From Aurelia coerulea (lineage: Eukaryota > Cnidaria > Scyphozoa > Semaeostomeae > Ulmaridae): DNA of 64,000 nt. Both the position numbers and the translations under genes were made by a program. How positions within the stretch are numbered: position 1 is the first letter of the stretch; every line of letters starts with the position of its first letter. The notes below the pieces were generated by a model. The model was not told where the DNA came from, ran no database searches, and saw nothing but the letters and a program-made list of their open reading frames with translations. Below, in pieces: positions 55,089 to 64,000 of the stretch. The stretch lies in contig CM076951.1 of NCBI GenBank assembly GCA_039566865.1, forward strand, positions 14,765,484 through 14,829,483, read 5' to 3'.

Positions 55089-56515
55089 CCGGGGATGGGG
55101 GGATTTGATTTACGAAAATACGGGGACGTGCCGCTGGAAAATCTAAAAAGGCACCCTGTGCCGGAGTAAATTCCCGAAAATGATACCCTGTCCCGGAGTA
55201 AAACTTTAAAAACGATACCCTGTTCTTGGGTTTCTTCATACAAAATTGTACCGGGTGTCCCAAAAAAAAGTTCCGACGTTTGATTGAGCACAGAGAAATA
55301 TCTTTTTAATCTGGCAATTTCTATTCATTCTAGTTACGTGCTAGATATTTCAACTTACAGTTTGACATATCGTAGGAAAAAATTAGTAATCTGAAAATGG
55401 AGCTATGAGCTCTAACATTTCACTTTCATGTTCAAGGCAAAACCAGAGAGATTATTACGCCTTCCTGCTTCGTGATGGTGGGGACTCTCTCAACCAGCAA
55501 CACAAAAATTGAGTTAACAATTCATTCATTACCTTGACGTCCCGAGCGGGCAGAAATTTTATTCACAAGAGAAATCGTTGCTTTGTAATTGAACGGAATT
55601 TAGATTGAAATCATTTCTGATTGTGTGAATTAGCCTAAGGTGTGAAGAATAGAAACAAATAGGTCTCGGGACAACTGTTTGCTGCTGTTATTGTTGCCTT
55701 GTGCCAACTGGGAATTTCAAAAGGGAATTTTTACTGTTTCACGGTTTCACGGCACGGAGTAGAATAGACTGTCTTTTCTTAACTAAAGAATAGTTTCAAT
55801 TGCTTTTTCGACCTACCATATTATGCAATAGTGCATTTTTGTGTGTTCGTCCAGTCCGAATTGAGTGGCAAGGTATATGAACGTAGTATTTTCCCCCTGA
55901 GACCTATTAGATTCGATTTTCAGACCTTTACTTCAAATATGCTCAATGAGCAGAGCTCCTGCACGTCGTCAAGGCAATGAAACAAAATGTCAACCCAGTT
56001 TTTGTGTTGCTCATCCGGAGATTCCCCTCCATCACGATGATGCAGAAAGGCGTACTAATCTCTCTGGTTTTGCCTTCAACATGAAGATGCGATGTTAGGA
56101 CTAATAACTCCATCTTCAGATTACTGATTTCTTCCTACGATATGCCAAACTGTAAGTTGAAATGTGTAGCATGTACCTAGAATGAATAGAAATTGCCAGA
56201 TAACGAACTTTTTTGTCTGCGTTCAATCAAACGCCAGAACTTTTTCTTGGGACACCCGGTAGGTTGCCCTGGGAATTTAATAGAAATTTGATATAAATCT
56301 ATCAGAAAATGCGAAAATGTTGCCATCCAAACGATTTAAATCATATTCGCGGGCGGAGTGCAAATGGCTTACAACGGCAATACAAAATATGGACCCTGTC
56401 ATGGAGCAGACCATAAAAAAGTGGTACCCTGTCCCGGAGTAGGAATCCTGAAAATGATACCCTGTTCGGCGGCACGTCCCCGTACGGAAAATATATATGA
56501 GTACCCCCCTCCCCG
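55089..56515. mobile_element. second CCCGGGG-ended element, inverted, carrying a mariner-like insertion
   Basis: The segments 55,089-55,250 and 56,260-56,515 are the complement of the 410-bp MITE at 52.9 kb, sharing TACGGGGACGTGCCGC, GATACCCTGTCCCGGAGTA and CACGTCCCCGTACGG. Possible flanking duplication: GGTTCCGT (55,081-55,088) and GGCTCCGT (56,516-56,523). It is split at a TA by the mariner-like element. Confidence 0.8.
55251..56259. mobile_element. 1,009-bp mariner-like MITE
   Basis: Ends CCGGGTGTCCCAAAAAAAAG and the complement of CCGGGTGTCCCAAGAAAAAG lie between TA dinucleotides (55,249-55,250 and 56,260-56,261). The arms pair over at least 300 bases. The empty site is preserved in the sister copy at about 53,178, where a single TA stands at the same place. 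No transposase is encoded. Confidence 0.9.
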
Positions 56516-56523
56516 GGCTCCGT

Positions 56524-57374
56524 TCGTACCAACCATATTGCTAGAATTTGTTTTCATCTAATACGGCCTAGTGTTCTCCTAACTGCGATGGATGGATCTA
56601 TTTTGTTTCTACAAAGGACGATTACTGCTTGATATGAAAATATTTTGTGATCAGTAAGTCAGCAAAACATCATTCTTTGTACTGAAAGTTTGCTTTTAGA
56701 TTTTCAAGCTATTTAAACCAGACTTGGAAGTGATTTTGTGTGATGTACCAAATGAAAATACAAGAATAAGGTAATAAGCTATTACACAGTTTGATCACAA
56801 CGAAAGGACACTATGCTATTGAGCAAATCAAACATTTTTCAAATCGGATTTGTGACTCCAGAGAAAATGATCTTTCAAAGTTGGGATATGATGCCAATTT
56901 TTTTTACATTACCTTTTCCGGACTAATATTTGGGGCATCGATGAAACCATACACATTCAAACTGCTATATATCCTGAACGAAAAGGCCAAGTTTTTAAAA
57001 GTGCTTTTAATTTTGCAGATCTATATCCACACGCGTTCCAAATACCCAAACGTACTTTTCAAAGCCTCGGGCTAAAATAGTTTTTTTTTTCAAATGGAGT
57101 ACGATATTTTTAAGCCCGAAAAAGTGGAAACAATCAAAATTTCATCATTTATAGTGAAAGCAAAAGATCCAACGAAATCTAACTCTTGTGAAAAAATACT
57201 AAAATTACAAGGGACTCTTCGTGATATTGCTCTTATAAAGTGGGCGCCTTATTTCAAAATGGCCTATATTAGCTGGAGCTTTCGTACATACATACATACA
57301 TACATATTTTTATTTGTTGACTCAGGTCATGCTAAGGCAGCTCAAGAGAGCCGATGTTGACCTGAGATACTAAA
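56524..57374. other. no gene recognised; small CATA microsatellite
   Basis: Two open frames (56,791-57,075 and 57,094-57,360) have no recognisable domain. A CATA microsatellite lies at 57,283-57,306. Confidence 0.3.
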
Positions 57375-57797
57375 AACTGAAATAAACTGAGCTAAACTTA
57401 AGTAATTTTACATATTCGATAAAACCTACTAAGAAAAAAAAAATCTTAAGGTCCTGCAACAAAATTTGTCTTTGTTAAGGGTGCTTTTCCATTAATAATA
57501 TATGTAATCTTTCTTCTTGTTGGTCCCTATTGCAGCTTCTTTCTGAAAACTAATCATATCTAAGTTACATTTCTTAAGTTTTGTTTTGAATGTGTGTTTT
57601 GTTTTACATGCCCTCGTTTCCTTTGTCAAGAGGTTCCAAATGAGAGGGCCTCTGTACGCCACACTGTTCCTTCCAATTTCAGTTCTTGGTCTTGGAATTT
57701 GCATCGTTAATTTCTCTTTCCCTCTTCCAGAAAGGTTTTTCTTGAATGTCCCATGTAGTTCGTTAGGGACTCTTTCATTGTAGATATCGTGCATCAA
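57375..57797 (-). pseudogene. LINE C-terminal fragment
   Basis: The frame reads VPNELHGTFKKNLSGRGKEK, PRPRTEIGRNSVAYRGPLIW and NLLTKETRACKTKHTFKTKL, the conserved post-RT end of a LINE ORF2 (RT...GxxSxxYRGPxLWNxL). The upstream part is replaced by the 42-bp satellite. Confidence 0.7.
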
Positions 57798-58345
57798 AAT
57801 TGACTGAGTATCCCGTATCCACTGTATCCCATACCTTCAACTTGACTGCGTATCCCGTATCCACTGTATCCCACACCTTCGACTTGACTGCGTATCCCGT
57901 ATCCACTGTATCCCACACCTTCGACTTAACTGCGTATCCCGTATCCACTGTATCCCACACCTTCAAATTGACTGAGTATCCCGTATCCACTGTATCCCAT
58001 ACCTTCAACTTGACTGCGTATCCCGTATCCACTGTATCCCACACTTCGACTTGACTGCGTATCCCGTATCCACTGTATCCCACACCTTTGACTTGACTGC
58101 GTATCCCGTATCCACTGTATCCCATACCTTCGGCTTGACTGCGTATCCCGTATCCACTGTAACCCACACCTCCGACTTCACTGAGTATCCCGTATCCCGT
58201 ATCCACTGTATCCCACACCTTTGACTTGACTGCGTATCCCGTATCCACTGTACCCTATACCTTCGACTTGACTGCGTATCCCGTATCCACTGTATCCCAC
58301 ACCTTCGACTTGACTGCGTATCCCGTATCCACTGTATCCAGTATC
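57793..58345 (+). repeat. 42-bp satellite, about 12-13 units
   Basis: The unit contains GCGTATCCCGTATCCACTGT and ATCCCACACCTTCGACTTG. Its 42-base period is a multiple of three, so frames stay open on both strands (to 157 codons on the minus strand); these are not credible genes. One unit carries a duplicated TATCCCG near 58,190. Confidence 0.93.
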
Positions 58346-59560
58346 CAGAAAATCCTTAACCCATCCTTAAGTTACCTTCCGAACTCAAAGTATCAAAGTC
58401 TCTCGCCAGTAGCCGGCGTATCCGCTGTATCGAGTATCCAGTGCATCATTCACTTATGAACTGCCTAGCGCCTATCCAAGCTAAAAAAGAGGTTGCTTCG
58501 CGGTGCGGGGTATTCTAAAGTTAATCCGCTGTTCTTTTTCATTACTCGATTCACGCAGCACGCAACACAAGGCATGGCAGGAGGCCTTAAAAAGGTGGAG
58601 TACCCTGCTCTCTTGGAGTTCAGTACGCTAATTTCATGTTTTTGGTGCTTGATTTAATGCATTTCAGTATGCTAATGTTCTGCTTGTTACTGGCCAGTTC
58701 CTTGTTTATTCCACGTGTTACTTTGGGTTGTTCCTTGCTTGTTCTGCTTGTTACTGGGTTGTTCCTCACTTGTTACACTTGTTACTTGCCTGTTTCGCTT
58801 GTTTCTGGCTTGCTCCGCTTGTTCCGTGTTTTAGTAACGTCGATTGACACATTGTTGAAAATTTTCTTCATGTTTTATCGATTTTTACTCATACAGTATT
58901 CACCTATTTTTTCATTTGAAGTTTTCAGTGTCCATAGTCATCAAAAATTTTGACATTTTTTAGCAGACTATTAAATATAGGTACAATTGTTGGCTGTTTC
59001 AAGATCTAAATAGGACCCTGTAAGATAGTTTGATGGAAATGCATAGGTTTAGTCTGGATTCGGTGGTAAGGAAATGTTACAGAAAATGTAAGAAACGTCT
59101 AGCACCATCCCATGAATGTTGACAGTTTGACCACAAACATTGACATTGCAGTTATTTTACATATTTTAAGTCCGTGAGGAAGGATTAGTTTATAGAATAT
59201 TAGGCCATCACTGGTGACTGAAAATAGTGAAGAAGCATGTTTTCTGTTTTTCCAAAGTGACTTGCAAATTTTTTATGACATATATTTGCATTGAATTCTT
59301 TAGGGTACAATCTTTAAGATTCAATTTTTCATTGTTGTTAAAATGTATGCATGCAAGTATTTTTGGTGGAAAAAATATTATTTAACATCAGAAAGTTTGC
59401 AAGTGTCCCTTCCCTTGGTTCATTTCATAAACTGCTGAAAATGTCCATATTTAACATTATCTGTCATACCATGAGGTGGCTTGCTAATATTCAAGTTTCC
59501 TAATGTCATTTGTTTACAAATTCATTTTGCCATGGTACAGCTCCTTCTGGAGAATTAAAA
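58346..59560. other. no gene recognised
   Basis: A CTTGTT(A/C)CTGG-like degenerate repeat near 58,680-58,830 creates a hydrophobic open frame that I do not regard as a gene. The rest is AT-rich and featureless. Confidence 0.3.
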
Positions 59561-59599
59561 ATCTTTCAACATATCCCTTATCTCCTTGGCTGCTTTCTT

Positions 59600-60245
59600 G
59601 CATGGGTTTCTATTTCTCCCAGCTTCTACTGGATATTACCCAGTGTCATATGCAGCATCATTTCTCCACCCACCTGGTATGAAGTTTGCTTCCTTGTCTT
59701 CAGAATCAGCGAAACATGGGGGGCAATATCTTTGTTCATTCCTGGGCAAAGTTGTTTCATTAAACATCAGGAAGTTGTGGAGTGCAACCACAGCTTTGGT
59801 TATACCTGTACAACGTTCTGGAGTGGCATTGATTGGTCGTTTGAATATCCTCCATCGAGCTGTTGATATGCCAAAAGTATTTTCCCTTACTCGTCTTGCC
59901 CTGGACAATCTGTAATGGAAAATACGTTTCTTATGCTCTAAATACCGTCCTCCATATGGCTTCATGACATGCCTCCCCAATGGAAAGGCATCATCTGCTG
60001 TTATGAAGAACGGACATTGTTTATCAGTATTTGGCAATGTAGCATCTTCAGGTAACTTCAATGAGCCATCATAGAGTGCAGACTTCATACCACATGCTGT
60101 AAAGGTACCACCATCCCTTGCACTGCCAATGGCTCCAATATTGACCAGTAGATAGGAATAACAGGCACTACAAATGGCTATTAAGAGGATACTGAACCAC
60201 CCATGGAAGTTGAAATAGATGGATAGAGTATTTGCAGGACAATGG
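59600..60245 (-). pseudogene. Harbinger (DDE_Tnp_4) transposase C-terminal fragment
   Basis: The frame reads CPANTLSIYFNFHGWFSILL, LVNIGAIGSARDGGTF, CPFFITADDAFPLGRHVMKP, IFHYRLSRARRVRENTFGI, RWRIFKRPI and VVALHNFL. These are the DDE_Tnp_4 blocks. The first catalytic Asp (VDIG in active copies) is Asn (N61 of the 228-residue frame starting at 60,322). The second (D110) and the Glu (E148) are present. The first ~28 residues of the frame are not transposase and overlap an ~85-bp repeat, so the fragment begins near 60,240. A MADF gene occurs at 20 kb but there is no evidence that the two belonged together. Confidence 0.8.
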
Positions 60246-60249
60246 CACC

Positions 60250-60465
60250 TTACATGTGAACTACACGCAAGGTTCCCAGCCTCAAGAAGTTTTAACTCCA
60301 TTATCCACAAACCAAACGCCAACCCAACCTTGTAATGTGAACTACACCAAGGTACCCAGTCTCAAGAAGTTTTCACTCAATCATCCACCAGCCAAACGCC
60401 AATCCATCCTTATTATCTGAACCACCCGCAAGGTACCTAGGTTCAACAACTTTCGACTGAACGGC
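60250..60465 (+). repeat. ~84-bp tandem repeat, 2.5 copies
   Basis: Blocks GTGAACTACACGCAAGGTTC, GTGAACTACACCAAGGTACC and a diverged CTGAACCACCCGCAAGGTAC begin at about 60,257, 60,337 and 60,416. CAAGAAGTTTT and CCAAACGCCAA blocks follow in the first two. Confidence 0.8.
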
Positions 60466-60521
60466 TTGTCCAAACCCCGAACGAGCATCAACAAATATTT
60501 CCCCGTTAAACATCACAACAA

Positions 60522-60746
60522 ATGAACAGAAGGCCCTTCAAAACGAATGAACACTCATATATTGATCCCAAAGAGATCCTGAGCGATTTAGGAAGTGAGG
60601 GAGCAAGCAGTAGAGAAACTGAGGGCCAGGACCTCAAAGCAGAGAATCAAAAGCTAAAAGAGAAAATGGCCAAGCTTGAGCAAGAAATAACTGCCTTGAG
60701 AGAGAGTGGCCAGTGCAGTACCAGAGATGCAACTGCTATGGTATAA
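60522..60746 (+). CDS. short coiled-coil frame, doubtful
   Basis: The 74-residue frame ends in a heptad-like segment (LKAENQKLKEKMAKLEQEIT). No domain or splice context supports it. It may be an exon of a basic-leucine-zipper-like or repeat-derived protein; certainty is low. Confidence 0.2.
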   Translation: MNRRPFKTNEHSYIDPKEILSDLGSEGASSRETEGQDLKAENQKLKEKMAKLEQEITALRESGQCSTRDATAMV

Positions 60747-60986
60747 GGTAGGCTAGATAATACTGCCAATTTTTCCAGTTCAATTGCACCTTTGCAAAGC
60801 TTTCGTATCAAGTATTTATTATTTCGTAGGGAATCAAATATTTAGGTCTACAAAAGGCAACCACACTCCAAACTGTCCAAGGTTCTCAAAAAGTCCCACT
60901 ATTTGAGTATTCAAAGTTTCTCATTATCATTATTATTTATTGTTATTATTATTACTTTCTTTATGGTAGGCGTTTCAAAATAGCTA

Positions 60987-61532
60987 CTGGGTGTCCCAAA
61001 GAACAGTACTCCTGTTTAAAAAATCATCAAAAATTGATTATCAAACCTTTGATAAAATTTTCTTTTTGAATTGCTTTGTCAAAGATCAAAAAATATTCAC
61101 AGATGATAAAATGGTTGCTTTTGATGCAGCAAGGTAGGGAATTTACACGTTGAAAAACCTTATTTTGAGCTATAGTTTTTATGCAAAATACTCACTCTTT
61201 CCCAAGAGTTAAAATTTTCAGATTTTCTATCATCATTGAAGTCGCCAATGGTAGTGCACATTTATTTTTGTCAATTATGACCTAACTATAAATTTTACAC
61301 GCACAAAGAAATTGGTTTGGCAATCATCAGTGCTTTTTACAGTATGATTCAAAGCCAGGTAGCCCTAAAAGAGTCAAATTTGCTCGTTTTAAAACCACTT
61401 ACAAGATCAGCTATGTTTTGGAAAATAATTTGGTCCTTGATCTATGTGACCAAAAAAGAAAATTGAAGATCGGCGGTGTAATCAAATTTTAGTGATTTTT
61501 TCAAACGGGAGTACTTTTTTTGGGACACCCGG
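60987..61532. mobile_element. 546-bp mariner-like MITE
   Basis: The ends CTGGGTGTCCCAAAGAACAG and the complement of CCGGGTGTCCCAAAAAAAGT are flanked by TA (60,985-60,986; 61,533-61,534). Both ends continue into an AGTACTCC-type block. The interior is AT-rich without coding capacity. Confidence 0.85.
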
Positions 61533-61534
61533 TA

Positions 61535-62602
61535 TGTTACAGCTAATTGATGCCTCAAACTGATGCTTCAAGGGTTCCTTAGAAGTTTCCTTTTCTGATA
61601 TTGAACTATGCAGCAGCTACACACAAGACAAGTGAACAGGATCTGGAATGATCAAATGGGTACGTCAAGATAGAATTGGCATTAAGTAATACTGCTTTTA
61701 AGCTTTTCACCACTCAAGAATTATTATCTTGATGTGAAAAACGTCTTGAGATTTTGGCATAGCAGTAGCAAAAGAAGATTTGATTGAAGAAAACTTTACA
61801 AAAATCGTTCCGTAGCTCCATATGAGAGGATTCAAAAATTTAAAAGAGAAGGATGTTTTGCAGTTGAAGCTTTGGGCACAATTGAGTCATTGATCGTGAA
61901 TTTGGATAAAGAACTTGAAAACACCAGAACGCGCAACCTGGATGTCAAAGAAAGGAAACTTGAAAAGATAAATGAATCAAAGAAACAAAAAACGCTCACT
62001 TCTCATTTCAAGTAACTTTTTGCAATTAACATATTAAATTATATATTCTATGAGAGCATGTTTGAAAAAAATTTGATACCCCATCATGAATCAGCAAGAA
62101 AAATTTGATAACCCAATAAAAAATGGCTAGAAAATGGCTTTTCTTTGGCATGTTGAGCTTTGGAAGTGCACCAATGCGTGGCTTCTTTTTTGTCATTTTC
62201 TCAGAGTGAACTGAAAGGAGAAAATATAACTATCACATATGCAACAGGATTCCTACTTAAAGCTTATATCAAGTCGATAGAAGCCAGTGGTTTCCATTCA
62301 GCTAAAATTGGGGCACATCAGTCAGTGTACAAAAATGGGAAAAACTGCATGGACCTTTGTTTTTGTATTGAAAATAATATTTAGAATCTAAAGCTAAGGA
62401 ATACTCTTGTTGTGTAAATATTTATTAAAGTTTTAAGAAACTTTAAATGCAAGCTGAGTAACTTCCTGAACAGCAGTTGTTTGAGCCATAACTTGGGCAT
62501 CAGCCTACTTTGGATATGCCTGCTCTGATGGCCTAAGTAAATTTGGATGCCCAGGGATGATTAAATAAGCAGCCTAAACATCAGAAATGGTTATGTACTT
62601 AC
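61535..62602. other. no gene recognised with confidence
   Basis: A plus-strand frame near 61,800-62,015 reads LGTIESLIVNLDKELEN and ends KKQKTLTSHFK before a stop, which looks like a protein C-terminus. A 74-codon frame is at 62,160-62,384. Neither shows a known domain. The region would also contain the intron after the THAP exon on the other strand. Confidence 0.3.
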
Positions 62603-62832
62603 ATATTTCGATGTCTTCTGGCGAAAAGTGTTTTTCACAAGTGTAAACTTTGTCTTTCTCAATCCTTTGCCTAAATTCTGTATCAATGTCCCTTCTTCGT
62701 AATTTCATTCAGCCATTCGGCCCTCCACTGGATGTGTTTATCATCCTTTGGCGCAGGAAGTTTAAAGATGCCAATTCCCTTCGTTCGTCTTCACGTTCTA
62801 CAACCAAAAACAGCACAGTTATCACCAGGCAT
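62603..62832 (-). pseudogene. THAP-domain exon
   Basis: The minus strand starts MPGDNCAVFGC at 62,832, then [20 protein letters not shown] and EWLNEI. In a shifted frame it continues [20 protein letters not shown] and [11 protein letters not shown], ending at a consensus GTAAGT donor. The C-x4-C and C-x2-H pairs plus the conserved Pro, Trp and F-x-P positions define a THAP zinc finger. A TGA shortly after the first Cys pair and a one-base indel after EWLNEI break it. THAP domains occur in host factors and in P-element and other transposases; no catalytic part was found. Confidence 0.75.
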
Positions 62833-63576
62833 TCTTATCGCATGATCTCAATTACACTGCATAACGTTTTGGGCTAAAATTTACCGATAAGAAAGCATAA
62901 ACTTCGCCCCACTTCTGCACAACTGTTAATTTCTGCCACCGTACCTCAGATGTTGATCGCCACTTGTGCACGGTCATGATCACGTGACAGCCTGAAAGCG
63001 ACAACAAAGAGATCGCTCTTTGATGTTCGCCGGCTTTCATAACCAGTCCTCCCTCTATTAACTATGTTCAAAGGTTCAATTCAAAAAGTTCTCATGAGGT
63101 TTCCATATTTTTTAATCCATGCCACAGGGTTTCTTAATTTTGGAAATTGAGCCAAAAGTTTCTCATAGCAGTTTCTTATAAAATCATTGTATGTTTATGT
63201 TTCTTCAGGTACTGTAAATTAGTCCAGGGCTGACTGAGTTGTGGAATTTGAATTTGCTGAAGGAAGGGGGTCAAGAAGTGTTTATGCGCAAAGCTCTTGT
63301 GTTTATAATTTTTGCAAGTTGCCATGGGAGTTGCTATTCTGGAAAGTATGGTGCAGTTCATTTGCACTTCCTACTTTTGAAGCCTCATGTGACACACGAA
63401 CAAAGGCATGCCGTTCGGCAATGTTTGACCTTTCACCCTCGCAATTTGTCCAATTTAGGTATCAATATAAATCCATTTAAATGACCAACATGCGAATTCT
63501 GGTGTTGAATGAATGTTGGTTATTACTGCAACTCTTGTGTGGTTTTGTGAATCATAACGCAACAAAACGAACTACA
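62833..63576. other. no gene recognised
   Basis: Near 63,125-63,185 is another cluster of GTTTCTTA motifs like the pogo-type termini elsewhere. Overlapping ~80-codon frames at 63,239-63,484 have no domain. Confidence 0.3.
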
Positions 63577-63578
63577 TA

Positions 63579-64000
63579 CCGGGTGTCCCAAAAAAAAGGT
63601 AACAGATTTGATGGGGACTAGCGATGAGAGTTTAAGTAAAATCAATCCCAACTAAGTTTTGGAGTACTCTTCGATAGTTAACTTGAAGATTAATACCTCG
63701 TTTGTTGATATTGGCGCATCAAGAGTTGAAATATTAATCTCGAAAGCCAAAATTTTTGTCCATCTACAAACCAGAGGTTTTGGGTTTTGGCCTAAACTGC
63801 TAACGCGCTGGTTAGGGGAATCTCCTCAGTCAAAGACATTTTTGGACAAGGATTGGTCCTTTGGGCACCCGTTTAAAAAGACCGTAAAAAACTGAAAACT
63901 AACAAACAAATTAATGAATATAGTCACCAAGGAATGTTTTTCCCCAGTCAAAATGCATTTAAAAAAGTACACCAAGCCAAGCACGAATGAGCATTTTTTT
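63579..64000 (+). mobile_element. mariner-like element, left end only
   Basis: CCGGGTGTCCCAAAAAAAAG preceded by TA (63,577-63,578) begins another member of this family. The right end lies outside the window or is lost. A 78-codon frame inside (63,659-63,895) has no recognised domain. Confidence 0.65.

Noticed and set aside
54755..55146. Several overlapping long frames on both strands
   Set aside because: They are generated by the 13-bp CGAAAACACAAAA repeat.
57775..58248. 157-codon open frame on the minus strand
   Set aside because: It lies wholly within the 42-bp satellite, whose period is a multiple of three; it has a repetitive sequence and no start or splice context.
58636..58953. Hydrophobic 105-codon frame, possible membrane protein
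   Set aside because: The hydrophobicity comes from degenerate CTTGTTACTGG repeats; no domain and no neighbouring exon.
1..64000. tRNA, rRNA, long terminal repeats and intact retroviral-type genes
   Set aside because: I looked for tRNA-like cloverleaf cores, rRNA-like conserved blocks and paired direct terminal repeats around the BEL/Pao fragment and found none I could support by eye; a computed search could still find some.

Overview
The window looks like a repeat-dominated, AT-rich stretch of an invertebrate metazoan genome, most likely a cnidarian (inference). The grounds are intron-bearing genes with GT-AG signals, no operons or Shine-Dalgarno sites, and a mix of families common in cnidarian genomes: CR1/L2/Daphne-type LINEs, pogo, Merlin, MULE and Harbinger transposons, BEL/Pao, YqaJ/SWIM, THAP, HIRAN and P2X7-C-like domains. 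Family names rest on recognised motifs, not on database searches. I see no clearly intact single-copy host gene; almost everything is a mobile element, a fragment of one, or a domesticable cargo gene.

Layout. 0.4-1.0 kb: broken Mutator-like protein (-). 1.0-5.8 kb: near-complete LINE (-) with ORF1 and ORF2; ORF2 was once led by a PHD finger. 5.8-10.9 kb: a zinc-binding gene (-) interrupted by a foldback MITE and by a 3.9-kb pogo-like transposon (TA flanks) that carries a divergent HIRAN-domain gene and is itself interrupted by another MITE. 11.5-12.3 kb: palindromic TA-flanked element. 12.7-16.5 kb: 3.8-kb element with ~480-bp terminal inverted repeats holding two 5'-truncated LINEs. 16.5-17.9 kb: decayed BEL/Pao pol. 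18.4-19.3 kb: dead Merlin-type transposase. 19.8-20.7 kb: MADF pseudogene (-).

20.7-35.2 kb is the most layered part. A spliced MULE transposase gene (+) has its first exon split by a 9,837-bp Merlin element (21,428-31,264) with an 8-bp target duplication CCCAGACG. This Merlin has >1 kb terminal inverted repeats containing ~65-bp tandem arrays, an open transposase reading frame (28,059-29,057) that lacks its second catalytic Asp, and inside its left half a second TA-flanked 4.8-kb element (22,503-27,313) enclosing a protein-kinase exon (-). A later 414-bp tandem duplication copied the host exon together with the Merlin end.

35.9-38.6 kb: dead LINE (-). 39.3-40.2 kb: spliced P2X7-C-like gene (-) with a frameshift. 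42.3-43 kb: minisatellites. 44.3-47.1 kb: PB1-domain fragment fused to LINE debris. 47.1-50.8 kb: badly broken copy of a large, unnamed multicopy protein. 51-57 kb: MITEs, palindromic repeats, a SWIM/YqaJ nuclease pseudogene (-), and two copies of a CCCGGGG-ended element, one carrying a mariner-like insertion. 57.4-58.4 kb: LINE tail and a 42-bp satellite. 59.6-60.3 kb: Harbinger transposase fragment (-). 60.98-61.5 kb and 63.6 kb to the end: mariner-like elements. 62.6-62.8 kb: THAP exon (-).

The elements do not form a pathway. The story is stratigraphy: target duplications and reading frames that resume across insertions give the order of insertion for several nested elements.
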